Of a stretch of DNA of 64,000 bases, positions 25,098 to 34,652 are shown piece after piece. The translations under genes were made by a program, and so were the position numbers. The stretch spans positions 1 through 64,000 of the forward strand of contig NZ_JARXWG010000015.1 of the NCBI RefSeq assembly GCF_029893105.1, written 5' to 3'. How positions within the stretch are numbered: position 1 is the first letter of the stretch; each line of letters starts with the position of its first letter. The notes beneath the pieces were generated by a model. It ran no database searches. It was not told the DNA's origin and saw nothing but the letters and a program-made list of their open reading frames with translations. The stretch is from Parabacteroides sp. PF5-9. Lineage in GTDB: Bacteria; Bacteroidota; Bacteroidia; Bacteroidales; Tannerellaceae.

Positions 25098-25883
25098 TTA
25101 TATGTGCGAAGATATGTTTTGAAACAACATCAACGCATTGTTACTTGTGCTTTCAATGACTTTTTCTAAGGGTAAATGATATATTTGAGCTAACTTTTCA
25201 GCTACTTTCCAGATGTATATCGGGTTATTTCTTTTCCCTCTGTAAGGGACGGGAGCCAAATAAGGGGCGTCGGTTTCTAATACGATGTGATTGATGTCGG
25301 TCTGTTTCAGTGTTTCTGTCAGGTTGGCATTTTTAAAGGTGACAACTCCGTTAATGCCGATCTTAAAACGGGTCAGTTTTTTGATCTCATTCAACTCGTC
25401 AATTGTGCCACCAAAGCTATGGAAAACGCCATGTAGTTTGTCCGAACCAACAGCATGAATACACGCTAAAACTTCGGGGAATGCATCACGCGTATGAATG
25501 GCTACCGGCAAATCGAGTGCAACGCTCCATTTTAATTGTTCTGTGAATACAGTTTTTTGCTCTTTCAGGTAGGTCTTGTCCCAGTACAGGTCAATTCCGA
25601 TCTCTCCAATCGCACAATAAGAGCGTTTATGCAACCAGGATTCGATCTCTTTTAAATCTGTTGCATAATTTTTGTTGACACTTGTCGGGTGCAGTCCCAT
25701 CATAGGATAGGCAAATTCCGGGTATTGATCTGCTAATTGATGCATGCGTTCAATAGTTGTTAGATCAACATTCGGCAACAATAGTTTAGAGATTCCTGAA
25801 GCCACAGCCTCATGAATCAGTTGCGGTTGTTCCGGATCAAAATCTTCCAGATAAAGGTGCGAGTGGGTGTCTATCAATGGCAT
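25098..25883 (-). CDS. tatD: TatD family metal-dependent hydrolase
   Basis: A 261-residue TIM-barrel hydrolase. The metal-binding DTHSHLY is at residues 5-11; GEIGIDLYW, AIHTRDAF, FHSFGG and LETDAPYLAP carry the further ligands. Family members act as 3'-5' DNases in repair or on D-aminoacyl substrates. It begins two bases after the polyprenyl synthase stop and is co-transcribed with it. Confidence 0.9.
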   Translation of the reverse strand: MPLIDTHSHLYLEDFDPEQPQLIHEAVASGISKLLLPNVDLTTIERMHQLADQYPEFAYPMMGLHPTSVNKNYATDLKEIESWLHKRSYCAIGEIGIDLYWDKTYLKEQKTVFTEQLKWSVALDLPVAIHTRDAFPEVLACIHAVGSDKLHGVFHSFGGTIDELNEIKKLTRFKIGINGVVTFKNANLTETLKQTDINHIVLETDAPYLAPVPYRGKRNNPIYIWKVAEKLAQIYHLPLEKVIESTSNNALMLFQNISSHI

Positions 25884-25885
25884 GG

Positions 25886-26860
25886 TTACGACTGGCGATA
25901 CATCAACTGATCAAAAAGATCTTCCAGTATTTTTGTTTTTTTAGGCGAAACATATAAAGCTTGTATATGTTGTAATGCTTTCGTATAATAAGCCTTCATT
26001 TTGGTTTCGCTTAATTTATCGAGTTGCAGTTCTGTGAATATTTTTTTTACGGCACTGATTTTTTCAGCTGGATCAAATGTATCTTGATTGAGCCAATAAA
26101 GTAATTGTTCTTTTTGTTCCTGATCGGCCAATTTCAGAGCGTTTATCAAGAGGAATGTTTTTTTGTTACACAAGATGTCTCCTCCTATGTTTTTCCCGAA
26201 TGTTTGGGGATCGCCGAATACATCTAAATAGTCATCTTTCAATTGAAAAGCCAGGCCGATGTTTATGCCGCATACGTATAAATTTTCAGCATCTTCTTTG
26301 GGTGCTCCTCCCAGTATGGCGCCTGTTTTCAAGCAACAAGCGATCAGGACAGCGGTTTTGAGTTTGATCATCTCCAGGTACTCCGCTTCATTGACATCCA
26401 AGCGCGATTCAAATTCCATATCCAGCTGCTGTCCTTCGCAGATCTCCAAGGCGGTGATACTAAACAGGTCGAGAATCTCTTTCAGATGTTCGGATTTTGT
26501 TGAGCAGATAAGCTGATACGCTTGTATTAACATTGCATCTCCGGAGAGTATGGCCGCATTGGCATTCCAGACTTTATGAACTGTCGGTTTGTTTCTCCGT
26601 TTGTCGGCTTCGTCCATCAGATCGTCATGGAGTAGTGTGAAGTTGTGGAATACTTCCAGCCCTAAAGCCGGCAAAACAACATGGTCAATATTGTTGTTGT
26701 ATATATTCCCGGCCAGTAAGGCTAAAGCCGGTCTGATTCTTTTACCGCCTAAAGAAAGAATGTATTTTATCGGATCGTATAAACTTCCTGGTTGGCGGTC
26801 AAACTTTAAATGCGCGATCTCGTTATCTATTCGTTGGAGCGTTTCTTCAAAAGAGTTCAT
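25886..26860 (-). CDS. trans-polyprenyl diphosphate synthase
   Basis: A 324-residue isoprenoid chain-elongating enzyme. The first aspartate-rich motif, DDLMDEADKRR, is at about residues 78-88, and the second, LKDDYLDVFGD, at about 207-217, in normal spacing. It condenses isopentenyl diphosphate onto an allylic primer. Product length (farnesyl, geranylgeranyl or the side chain of menaquinone) cannot be read with certainty. It is followed directly by tatD. Confidence 0.88.
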   Translation of the reverse strand: MNSFEETLQRIDNEIAHLKFDRQPGSLYDPIKYILSLGGKRIRPALALLAGNIYNNNIDHVVLPALGLEVFHNFTLLHDDLMDEADKRRNKPTVHKVWNANAAILSGDAMLIQAYQLICSTKSEHLKEILDLFSITALEICEGQQLDMEFESRLDVNEAEYLEMIKLKTAVLIACCLKTGAILGGAPKEDAENLYVCGINIGLAFQLKDDYLDVFGDPQTFGKNIGGDILCNKKTFLLINALKLADQEQKEQLLYWLNQDTFDPAEKISAVKKIFTELQLDKLSETKMKAYYTKALQHIQALYVSPKKTKILEDLFDQLMYRQS

Positions 26861-26896
26861 CTGTATATACCATTCGGGATTTAAAAAAAATAGAAT

Positions 26897-26928
26897 AAAA
26901 AAGGCTGCAAATTTGAGCAGCCTTTCTC
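26897..26928 (-). terminator. terminator of tonB
   Basis: AAAGGCTGC and GCAGCCTTT pair around an 8-base loop. On the minus strand a T-rich stretch follows. Confidence 0.75.
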
Positions 26929-26941
26929 TTTGTATGTATGA

Positions 26942-27634
26942 TTACTGTAATCTAAACATAATAGGAACTGTATATTTTACACGTACAGGTTTCCCTCTTT
27001 GCATACCCGGTTTCCATTTGGGCATGGTGTTTACCACACGTAATGCTTCTTTATCTAATGCCGGGTCTACACCACGAACAACTTCTGCATCAACAACAGT
27101 TCCGTCACGGTTGACCACGAATGATACAACGACACGACCTTGGATACCATTTTCCTGTGCAATAACCGGATATTTGATAGAGCGCGAAATAAATTTCAAT
27201 AACTCCTGATCTCCTCCCGGGAATTGAGGCATATCTTCTACCACGGTGAAAATCTGTTGAGCCGACTCTTCTTCGTCTTCAACGATTGTTGGGGCGACAT
27301 AAGTCTGAGCCTGAGCTTCTGCTTGATTATCCTCAGAGGATACAATTTCTACACTGGCCACTTCGACATCATCTTCAACAATATTTAAAACCTCAACAGC
27401 GGCGGGTGCCGGCGGCGGAGGTGGTGGGGGCGGAGTGTTCTCCGGCCTTGTTATTTCAATTTCTTCCTCAGCAATGATGTCTGCAACACCATCACTTGCA
27501 GTAACGATCAGAACGTCGCGAGTTCCCCATTCGAACCCAACAAACACAACGGCTAAAGCAATAACAAGTCCCATAAGTAGACTCATTGTTTTACCGCTTT
27601 CCAGATCTGCTTTCGGTGATTTTTTTACTTCCAT
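26942..27634 (-). CDS. tonB: TonB energy transducer
   Basis: A 230-residue periplasm-spanning protein. One membrane helix (MSLLMGLVIALAVVFVGFEW) lies near the N-terminus. A proline-rich spacer, with PPPPPPPP near residues 68-77, follows. The C-terminal TonB domain (about 140-230) has FPGGDQELLKFISRSIKYP, VVSFVVNRDGTV and VVNTMPKWKPGMQRGKPV. It passes the force from ExbBD to outer-membrane receptors such as the one at 4575-6695. It is separated from the exb operon by two genes and a tRNA gene. Confidence 0.92.
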   Translation of the reverse strand: MEVKKSPKADLESGKTMSLLMGLVIALAVVFVGFEWGTRDVLIVTASDGVADIIAEEEIEITRPENTPPPPPPPPAPAAVEVLNIVEDDVEVASVEIVSSEDNQAEAQAQTYVAPTIVEDEEESAQQIFTVVEDMPQFPGGDQELLKFISRSIKYPVIAQENGIQGRVVVSFVVNRDGTVVDAEVVRGVDPALDKEALRVVNTMPKWKPGMQRGKPVRVKYTVPIMFRLQ

Positions 27635-27673
27635 ATTATATACTATAAATTAAAATGTGTTTTTCCTGTATGA

Positions 27674-27681
27674 CAAAAGTA
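27674..27681 (-). promoter_or_regulatory. -7 element of tonB
   Basis: The minus strand reads TACTTTTG, 39 bases before the start codon. Confidence 0.5.
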
Positions 27682-27888
27682 CAACATAAATCCTGTTTCC
27701 AGGATTATATTCAAATGCAAAAATAAGAAAACTCTCTGATTTTTGCTTTTTTTAGCGTAAAAAACAAATAGGATATACCTTTTTGTGTTTTTTACCGTTT
27801 CATTAAGTAGGCAAATTGATCTCAATCCAAAATTCCGGACCCGATTTTATTTGCGGCTGTAAAGTAAAAACAATTTTCTGAAATAACG

Positions 27889-27896
27889 TATCTTTG
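27889..27896 (+). promoter_or_regulatory. -7 element of the porQ operon
   Basis: TATCTTTG lies 23 bases before the porQ start codon. Confidence 0.55.
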
Positions 27897-27919
27897 GACG
27901 ATTTTTTTGTGAATAAAAT

Positions 27920-28918
27920 ATGCGAAATAGATTATATCTGCTTCTGTTCTCCTTTATTACACTGACGACTTTTGCTCAGAACGGGGACGAAGTTTTCTCC
28001 TTTTTGCGCTATCCTTCTTCTACCCGGGCAAATGCATTGGGTGGGCATGCTATCGCTTTAATAGAGCGCGATCCTTCGTTGATCTTTCACAATCCGGGAC
28101 TACTGGGCGGTGAGATGGATGGAATGATGAATCTGAACTATATGAATTATATAGCAGATATTAATGTAGGAAGTGCCTTGTATACCAAAGCGGCAGGTGA
28201 ACGTGCGGCATGGGGAGCCGGAGTGACTTATATCAATTATGGAAATTTCAAAGAAGCTTTGCCGGAAAGTCAGATTATCGGCGACTTTTCGGCCAATGAT
28301 ATCAGCCTGAATGCCTTTTATGCCTACGACCTGAGTGAGAAATGGCGCGGAGGACTCTCCTTGAAATTTCTTTATTCCGGTTTTGCCGATTTCACTTCAT
28401 TGGGGATTGGGGTAGATGCCGGTTTGAGTTATTATGATGCAGAGAAAGCGTTCTCTTTTGGTTTTGTATTAAAGAATATTGGCGCCCAACTCAAACCGTA
28501 TGAAGATGAACGGCAGAAAATGCCTTGGGATATTCAGCTGGGTATCACTAAAAAAATGGCTCATGCCCCTATACGGCTCTCGCTTATGGCTATGTATCTC
28601 AATAAATGGAAAATGGAGTTTGTCGATAATAATGACAAAGCGTATGAAGGGGATAATTTTGGGAAGACATTGGCCAAACATTTAGTGATTGGTGTCGACT
28701 TTGTTCCGTCCGAAAATTTCTGGATCGGAATCGGATTCAATCCGAAGCGGAATATGGATATGAAGTTGCAGAATGGAAATAAATTAGGCGGTTTTTCAGC
28801 AGGGGCGGGTGTAAAAATCAAAATGTTTGATGTCGGCGTCTCTATGGCTCGCTACCATCCGTCGGCCATGGCTATGATGTTGAGTATATCGACAACCTTT
28901 GCTGATTTCAAACCTTGA
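27920..28918 (+). CDS. porQ: type IX secretion system protein PorQ
   Basis: A 332-residue outer-membrane beta-barrel protein with a signal peptide (residues 1 to about 19). The opening FLRYPSSTRANALGGHAIALIERDPSLIFHNPGLL is the PorQ signature. PorQ belongs to the PorU-V-Q-Z attachment complex, which processes and anchors T9SS cargo at the surface of Bacteroidetes. It heads a gene run porQ-cmk-ispH, an arrangement also known from Porphyromonas. None of the exported proteins in this window shows a clear T9SS C-terminal sorting domain, so its cargo lies elsewhere. Confidence 0.9.
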   Translation: MRNRLYLLLFSFITLTTFAQNGDEVFSFLRYPSSTRANALGGHAIALIERDPSLIFHNPGLLGGEMDGMMNLNYMNYIADINVGSALYTKAAGERAAWGAGVTYINYGNFKEALPESQIIGDFSANDISLNAFYAYDLSEKWRGGLSLKFLYSGFADFTSLGIGVDAGLSYYDAEKAFSFGFVLKNIGAQLKPYEDERQKMPWDIQLGITKKMAHAPIRLSLMAMYLNKWKMEFVDNNDKAYEGDNFGKTLAKHLVIGVDFVPSENFWIGIGFNPKRNMDMKLQNGNKLGGFSAGAGVKIKMFDVGVSMARYHPSAMAMMLSISTTFADFKP

Positions 28919-28933
28919 TGTAAATAGAGATAT

Positions 28934-29629
28934 ATGAAGAAGATTACAATAGCTATTGATGGGTATTCGTCGAGTGGAAAGAGCACTATGGCGAAAGATC
29001 TTGCGCGTGAGATTGGTTATATTTATATCGATACAGGTGCGATGTATCGCGCTGTGACTCTTTATGCTATTCAACATCAGTTGTTTAAAGGAGAGGAGGT
29101 TGATGCCGACCAGTTGGAACAACAGATGTCTGATATCAGTATCTCTTTTCGGCTGAACGAAGAGTCTGGTCGCCCCGACACCTATTTGAATGGCGTAAAT
29201 GTTGAACAGCGAATACGCGAGATGGATGTGGCAGAGCGGGTGAGTTTTGTGGCTGCGCTTGGATTTGTTCGTCGTGTGCTTGTGGCTCAACAACAAGAGA
29301 TGGGGCGCCATAAAGGAGTTGTGATGGATGGACGTGATGTCGGAACGGTTGTTTTTCCGGATGCAGAACTGAAAATCTTTGTAACAGCTTCTCCGGAAGT
29401 ACGTGCCCAGCGTCGGGTGGATGAACTGAACGCGAAAGGATTAAAGACCTCTTATGAAGAGGTGTTGGCGAATGTAAAAAAGCGTGACCATATCGATACA
29501 ACTCGTAAAGAGGGACCTCTTGTACAGGCTGAAGATGCTGTTGTTTTGGATAACTCGTTTATGACCTTGGAAGAACAGAAAAATTGGTTGTTGACACATT
29601 ATAAAAAGGCGGTATCCCTGAATGGTTAA
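28934..29629 (+). CDS. cmk: cytidylate kinase
   Basis: A 231-residue nucleoside monophosphate kinase that phosphorylates CMP and dCMP. The P-loop [15 protein letters not shown] is at residues 9-23. [15 protein letters not shown], the CMP-binding insert, and [18 protein letters not shown] are diagnostic. It starts 15 bases after porQ, and its last eight bases overlap ispH, so translation of the two is likely coupled. Confidence 0.92.
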   Translation: MKKITIAIDGYSSSGKSTMAKDLAREIGYIYIDTGAMYRAVTLYAIQHQLFKGEEVDADQLEQQMSDISISFRLNEESGRPDTYLNGVNVEQRIREMDVAERVSFVAALGFVRRVLVAQQQEMGRHKGVVMDGRDVGTVVFPDAELKIFVTASPEVRAQRRVDELNAKGLKTSYEEVLANVKKRDHIDTTRKEGPLVQAEDAVVLDNSFMTLEEQKNWLLTHYKKAVSLNG

Positions 29630-30500
29630 GGTTGAAATAGACAAAGGTTCCGGGTTTTGTTTTGGTGTCGTGAATGCGATCGCGAATGCAGAGCGTGAAC
29701 TGAATAAATCGGATGAGATCTTATACTGCCTGGGCGATATCGTACACAATAGTCTTGAGGTAGAGCGGCTTGAGCAACGTGGTCTTCAAACCATCGATCA
29801 TCGAGGATTGGAGCAGCTGAAAGGAGGGAAAGTATTGCTTCGGGCGCATGGCGAACCCCCTTCGACCTATCAGATCGCCCGGAAGAATGAGGTTGAAATT
29901 ATCGATGCGACCTGTCCTGTAGTTTTGCGCTTACAACATAAAATCCATAAATGTTATATTGAAAATCGTGCACATAATACCCAATTAGTTATTTATGGTA
30001 AAAGAGGGCATGCCGAAGTCAATGGTTTGGTCGGACAGACAGCCGGAACGGCCATTGTCATTGAAAAAATAGAAGATCTCGATCAACTGGATTATACGCA
30101 TGATATCATTCTTTTCTCGCAGACCACAAAATCCTTGGATGGCTTTAAAAGTGTTGTGACTGAGATACGTGAACGCCTCAACGAAGGGGTAAGGTTTGAA
30201 TTTTATGATACGATTTGTCGCCAAGTAGTCAACCGCTTACCCAATATAAAGCGATTTGCCTCAACTCATGATTGGATCTATTTTGTGGCCGGCACAAAAA
30301 GTTCGAACGGGAAAATACTTTTTGAGGAGTGTCGTAAAGCGAATCCCAATACCTGTTTTATCTCTTCGCCTGAAGAGATTACAGATCCATTACCCGATTT
30401 TGTGCATACAGTCGGAGTCTGTGGTGCAACCTCTACGCCAAAGTGGTTGATGGAGGATGTCGCTACCCGTATCCATCTCATCAATAATATGAATCAGTAG
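29622..30500 (+). CDS. ispH: 4-hydroxy-3-methylbut-2-enyl diphosphate reductase
   Basis: A 292-residue iron-sulfur enzyme, the last step of the MEP isoprenoid pathway, producing IPP and DMAPP. The three cluster cysteines are in FCFGVVNA (residue 12), DATCPVV (about 97) and [12 protein letters not shown] near the C-terminus. The start codon lies within cmk. It supplies IPP for the polyprenyl synthase encoded at 25886-26860. Confidence 0.92.
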   Translation: MVKVEIDKGSGFCFGVVNAIANAERELNKSDEILYCLGDIVHNSLEVERLEQRGLQTIDHRGLEQLKGGKVLLRAHGEPPSTYQIARKNEVEIIDATCPVVLRLQHKIHKCYIENRAHNTQLVIYGKRGHAEVNGLVGQTAGTAIVIEKIEDLDQLDYTHDIILFSQTTKSLDGFKSVVTEIRERLNEGVRFEFYDTICRQVVNRLPNIKRFASTHDWIYFVAGTKSSNGKILFEECRKANPNTCFISSPEEITDPLPDFVHTVGVCGATSTPKWLMEDVATRIHLINNMNQ

Positions 30501-30661
30501 ATCAAAGAGGTTTTTTCGATAGAATCGATAAACTTTCCATTAAATCTGTGTTGTCCCTGAAAATGAAACGGATAACAAAATGCCCTTTTGCAGTACTGTT
30601 CCGTGAACGGATCCAAACAAAAACCGTTACGTTGCTGTCGGTTTATTTGATGCATCAGAAA

Positions 30662-30797
30662 CACTTTTTTGTTAGAGGTACCTCTAAATGATTTTACACG
30701 TACCTCTAAACGGATTTAGACGTACCTCTAAATTGTTTTAGACGTACCTCTAACAGAAAACAGAGGTAGGTGTAACAAAAAATAGACGCAGGTGTTG
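30662..30797 (+). repeat. palindromic-unit repeat element, copy B
   Basis: It starts CACTTTTTTGTTAGAGG and has the same direction as copy A. The first unit, TTAGAGGTACCTCTAA, is a perfect palindrome; three further units of the TTTAGACGTACCTCTAAA type follow at about 22-bp steps. Then comes the tail GAGGTAGGTG, which is partly repeated as ACGCAGGTG. Compared with copy A it has one extra internal unit pattern and a more diverged right end. Confidence 0.85.
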
Positions 30798-30973
30798 CAT
30801 TAAAAGGTTCATAGTGATGTTTTTATATTCTTGGTATGATGTAGGAAAATGGATGTGTGTTTTTCGAAAGCCAACCGAAAGAATAGGCAGGGCAAAAGCG
30901 GTTCGATTATTTACTGATTTTCATCTGGGGGGTGAAAGATTAGATGATAGGTACAGGGTAAATAAATATTTCT

Positions 30974-30981
30974 TACCTTTG
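30974..30981 (+). promoter_or_regulatory. -7 element of proS
   Basis: TACCTTTG lies 49 bases before the proS start codon. Confidence 0.55.
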
Positions 30982-31030
30982 CCACCCACTAAAAACGAGA
31001 TTATTAAGGTCAAATTTAGAATTAAGCGAA

Positions 31031-32512
31031 ATGGCAAAAGAGCTGAAAGAACTTACCAAAAGGAGCGAAAATTATTCGCAATGGTATCAGGATTTGGTAA
31101 TTAAGGCGGAATTGGCAGAAAACTCTGCCGTGCGTGGATGTATGGTGATTAAACCATACGGGTATGCCATCTGGGAAAAGATGCAGCGTGTGTTGGACGA
31201 TATGTTCAAAGAAACCGGTCACGTGAATGCTTATTTCCCCTTATTGATACCTAAGTCTTTTTTAAGTAAGGAAGCACAGCATGTCGAAGGTTTTGCCAAG
31301 GAGTGTGCAGTTGTTACCCATTATCGCCTCAAGAATGATCCTGATGGAGCAGGGGTGGTGGTCGATCCGGCGGCCAAGCTGGAAGAAGAACTGATTATTC
31401 GTCCGACTTCGGAAACGATTATATGGAATACTTATCGCAACTGGATACAATCGTATCGTGATCTACCTATTCTGGTCAATCAATGGGCCAATGTGATGCG
31501 TTGGGAAATGCGTACACGTCTGTTTCTTCGGACGGCCGAATTCTTATGGCAAGAAGGGCATACGGCGCATGCTACCCGTGAAGAGGCGGAGGTTGAAACC
31601 CGTCAGATGCAGGGGGTATATGCCAATTTTGCTGAGAAATATATGGCTATGCCTGTTATAAAAGGGCTAAAATCCGAAAACGAACGTTTTGCGGGAGCCG
31701 AAGATACTTATACGATCGAAGCGATGATGCAGGATGGGAAAGCGTTGCAGGCCGGTACGTCTCATTTCTTAGGTCAGAATTTTGGAAAAGCATTCGATGT
31801 GACTTTCATCGATCAGAATGGTAAGCAAGAATACGCCTGGGCTACTTCATGGGGAGTCTCCACGCGCTTGGTTGGTGCATTGATTATGTGTCATTCGGAT
31901 GATAATGGGTTGGTATTGCCTCCTTTATTGGCACCGATACAGGTGGTTATTGTTCCTATCTACCGCAATGAAGAGCAGTTGAATCAGATCCGTGAGAAAG
32001 TGAACGGAATTGTAGCGAACCTGAAAAAACTGGGTGTTTCTGTTAAATTTGATGATGCCGACAACAAGAAACCGGGATGGAAATTTGCCGAATATGAGTT
32101 GAAAGGTGTTCCGGTACGCTTGGCGATGGGAGGACGTGATCTGGAAAATAACACGATCGAAGTGATGCGTCGGGATAAACTGGAAAAGGAAACGATCTCT
32201 TGCGACGGTATAGAAGAATATGTAAAGAATCTGTTGGAAGATATTCAGCAGAATATTTATCAAAAGGCTTACGATTTCCGGGAGTCGCATATGGTTTCTG
32301 TAGAGACCTATGAAGAGTTTAAGGAAAGAATAGAAGAAGGTGTCTTTATCCTGGCGCATTGGGATGGAACTCCGGAAACGGAAGAACGCATCAAGAACGA
32401 AACAAAAGCAACGATCCGGTGTATACCGTTAGAAGGTGATAAAACCCCTGGGAAGTGTATGGTGACTGGCTGTCCGTCTGCACAACGCGTTGTTTTTGCC
32501 CGGGCTTATTGA
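31031..32512 (+). CDS. proS: prolyl-tRNA synthetase (archaeal/eukaryotic type)
   Basis: A 493-residue class II synthetase. It lacks the bacterial editing insertion and has the extra C-terminal zinc-like domain (ending [16 protein letters not shown]), so it is the ProS type 3 found in eukaryotes, archaea and Bacteroidetes. Motif 2 ([24 protein letters not shown]) and the C-terminal Tyr typical of this class are present. It attaches proline to tRNA-Pro. It is a single gene closed by a terminator. Confidence 0.93.
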   Translation: MAKELKELTKRSENYSQWYQDLVIKAELAENSAVRGCMVIKPYGYAIWEKMQRVLDDMFKETGHVNAYFPLLIPKSFLSKEAQHVEGFAKECAVVTHYRLKNDPDGAGVVVDPAAKLEEELIIRPTSETIIWNTYRNWIQSYRDLPILVNQWANVMRWEMRTRLFLRTAEFLWQEGHTAHATREEAEVETRQMQGVYANFAEKYMAMPVIKGLKSENERFAGAEDTYTIEAMMQDGKALQAGTSHFLGQNFGKAFDVTFIDQNGKQEYAWATSWGVSTRLVGALIMCHSDDNGLVLPPLLAPIQVVIVPIYRNEEQLNQIREKVNGIVANLKKLGVSVKFDDADNKKPGWKFAEYELKGVPVRLAMGGRDLENNTIEVMRRDKLEKETISCDGIEEYVKNLLEDIQQNIYQKAYDFRESHMVSVETYEEFKERIEEGVFILAHWDGTPETEERIKNETKATIRCIPLEGDKTPGKCMVTGCPSAQRVVFARAY

Positions 32513-32538
32513 AAAGCAACTAGAGTTAAAATAGTCTA

Positions 32539-32572
32539 AAAGAGAGAAGCTTTTTGGTTTCTCTCTTTTTTT
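32539..32572 (+). terminator. terminator of proS
   Basis: AAAGAGAGAA pairs with TTCTCTCTTT, followed by a T run. Confidence 0.8.
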
Positions 32573-32581
32573 AATCTATTT

Positions 32582-32610
32582 TTGACACGTATGTCAGACA
32601 TGATTGTCAA
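32582..32610. promoter_or_regulatory. 29-bp palindrome, candidate operator of the TetR gene
   Basis: The site reads TTGACA-n3-ATGTC-A-GACAT-n3-TGTCAA: the two 14-base arms match at 11 positions around a central A. It ends 21 bases before the TetR-family start codon. A palindrome of this size just upstream of a TetR gene is typical of auto-regulation, and it would also control the exporter genes downstream. Confidence 0.65.
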
Positions 32611-32631
32611 AACATTTAATAACAATTGATC

Positions 32632-33270
32632 ATGCATGTATCAAATGAAACAGAGGATGTAGAATCCCGTATTATAGAGGCTGCCAAAAAAGTTTTTGTC
32701 AGACAGGGGTTTGTGCGAACGACAATGAGTGATATTGCTCAGGAAATAGGGATTGGACGGACAGCTTTACATTATTATTTTCGAACGAAAGAGGTTTTAT
32801 TCGATGCTATTTTCGGACAGTTATTGGATCATTTGCTTCCGAATATCAAAAAGGTGATGGATCAGGAAGGAACAATGTTGGATAAAATGCCTCTTATTAT
32901 TCAGGAATACACGTCGGTCTTATACGATAATATGTTGCTTCCCATATTTGTGGTCAGCGAAGTTAATCGTGATCCTGAACATTTGTATCAGGCCTTTTTT
33001 AAAAAAACGCAACAAATAGAACCGCTTATTCGTATGAGAACTCAGCTGCAGGAAGAGATGGATAAAGGGATCATACGAAAAATGGTGTTGATGGATCTGT
33101 TTATCGCCATAGTCAGTATGATTGTATTTCCGCTGTTAATACGCAAGCCGCTGACCGATGTTTTCCTGGATAGCGAGGAGGAGAAATTCGATGAATACAT
33201 TCTTGGGCGAACATCCCGTATAACCGAAATAATCCTTCATTTATTAACGCCTGAAAAAACGGATAAATAA
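32632..33270 (+). CDS. TetR/AcrR family transcriptional regulator
   Basis: The start is set at the ATG at 32632 (MHVSNETEDVE); a TTG two codons earlier is in frame but unlikely. The 212-residue protein has the TetR helix-turn-helix near residues 12-55 (IIEAAKKVFVRQGFVRTTMSDIAQEIGIGRTALHYYFRTKEVLFDAI), and a C-terminal ligand domain. It heads the operon of a tripartite exporter, so it probably represses it and responds to an exported compound. A palindromic operator lies just upstream. Confidence 0.9.
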   Translation: MHVSNETEDVESRIIEAAKKVFVRQGFVRTTMSDIAQEIGIGRTALHYYFRTKEVLFDAIFGQLLDHLLPNIKKVMDQEGTMLDKMPLIIQEYTSVLYDNMLLPIFVVSEVNRDPEHLYQAFFKKTQQIEPLIRMRTQLQEEMDKGIIRKMVLMDLFIAIVSMIVFPLLIRKPLTDVFLDSEEEKFDEYILGRTSRITEIILHLLTPEKTDK

Positions 33271-33282
33271 ATTCATAAACTT

Positions 33283-34596
33283 ATGCATCAATCTGGAATA
33301 ATCGAAAAATTACGGATCATCTTGTTGATAAATATATTTTTAGTCGGATCTGTGACGGGACAGGAAAATATCACGCTTTTTCAATGTTATGAGTGGGCAA
33401 AGCATAACTACCCACAGATCCGTCAGTTTGGACTGATCGATCAAACGGAACAGTATAATCTGTCGAATGCAGGCAAGGGTTGGCTACCGCAACTCACCGT
33501 AAGCGGGAAAGCTTCCTATCAGAATGAGGTGACCAAACTACCGTTTGATACGGAAAAACTTACTGCTGTTCTTCCGGGATTTGATATTCCTACACTTAGT
33601 AAAGATCAATACCAGGTGACGGCTGAGCTAAACCAGACGATCTGGGATGGGGGGATTATTCGTTCGACACGGGAGTTGAGCCGGGTCGAAGCAACCGTAA
33701 ACCGTGAACAGTTGGAGAGTGATCTGTATGCACTGAATGATCGTGTTAATCAACTCTATTTCGGTTGTCTGCTTCAGGATGAACTGATTCGGCAGAATGA
33801 ACTGCTTCAACATGAATTACAGGTGAATATCGACCGTATCGTGGCTATGATGAGTAATGGAGTTGCCAACCAATCGGATAAGGAGAGCCTGGAGGTAGAA
33901 TTGTTGAATGCCCGCCAGAAAGAGATTGAATTAAGAGCTTCCCGAAGTGCATACAAACAAATGTTGAGTGTATTGACAGGGAAAGAGTTGGCGGAGAATG
34001 TTGTTCTGGAAAGACCCCAGCTGCCTACGACAACTCTGAGTACTGCGATTAATCGTCCGGAGTTACGTATTTTGGAGGCCCGGGGTAAGTTAATTGAAAC
34101 ACAGAATAAACAGATTACAGCCGGGATTATGCCACGGATAAATGCGTTTGTTCAGGGTGGTTATGGGCGTCCAGGCCTCAATATGCTGGAAGATAGTTTT
34201 GAGCCGTTTTATATTGCCGGTGTACGTTTTTCCTGGAATCTGGGGAAATTATATTCGCTGAAAAATGATCGAAGAAAGGTGGATGTAAATATGCGGAATA
34301 TAGATATTCAACGCGAAACATTCCTGTTTAATACAAATCTTCAACTGATGCAGCAAAGTACGGAGATCAGGAAATTAAGAGAACTCATGCGTGCGGATGA
34401 AGAGATTATACGTCTTCGTTCCAATATCAAAAAGGCGGCGGAGGTTAAACTTGAAAATGGGGTGATTTCGGTTACCGATCTTATCCGTGAGATAAATGCA
34501 GAAGATATGGCCAAACAGCATGGAACGACTCGGTATATCCAACAATTGATGGCTGTTTATACGTATCTGCATAGTACGAATAATAAAATAGAATAA
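33283..34596 (+). CDS. TolC-family outer-membrane efflux protein
   Basis: A 437-residue protein with a signal peptide ending near VTGQ (about residue 28). ITLFQCYEWAKHNYPQIRQ at the mature start is a classic OEP motif, and two long helical repeats rich in Gln/Glu/Leu alternate with short strands, forming the trimeric channel-tunnel. It begins 12 bases after the TetR gene and is the exit duct of the transporter encoded downstream. Confidence 0.88.
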   Translation: MHQSGIIEKLRIILLINIFLVGSVTGQENITLFQCYEWAKHNYPQIRQFGLIDQTEQYNLSNAGKGWLPQLTVSGKASYQNEVTKLPFDTEKLTAVLPGFDIPTLSKDQYQVTAELNQTIWDGGIIRSTRELSRVEATVNREQLESDLYALNDRVNQLYFGCLLQDELIRQNELLQHELQVNIDRIVAMMSNGVANQSDKESLEVELLNARQKEIELRASRSAYKQMLSVLTGKELAENVVLERPQLPTTTLSTAINRPELRILEARGKLIETQNKQITAGIMPRINAFVQGGYGRPGLNMLEDSFEPFYIAGVRFSWNLGKLYSLKNDRRKVDVNMRNIDIQRETFLFNTNLQLMQQSTEIRKLRELMRADEEIIRLRSNIKKAAEVKLENGVISVTDLIREINAEDMAKQHGTTRYIQQLMAVYTYLHSTNNKIE

Positions 34597-34652
34597 AAAT
34601 ACCATTCCCGTATCAAGTGCGGGAACAGTCACTGGAATTTAATGAATGAAAT

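Larger units (their letters stand above)
30501..31030. other. intergenic region with repeat copy B and the proS promoter
   Basis: These 530 bases contain no believable gene; the open frame at 30814-31104 runs into proS in another frame and has no protein character. The region holds repeat copy B (30662-30797) and a proS promoter element at 30974-30981. About 45 bases downstream of copy B, the sequence TATGATGTAGGAAAA resembles GATGATGTAGAAAAA found at the same distance after copy A, so the repeat unit may be longer than its palindromic core. Confidence 0.6.

Noticed and set aside
30814-31104. 96-codon plus-strand open frame upstream of proS
   Set aside because: It overlaps the start of proS in another frame, covers the proS promoter, and its product is basic and without pattern.
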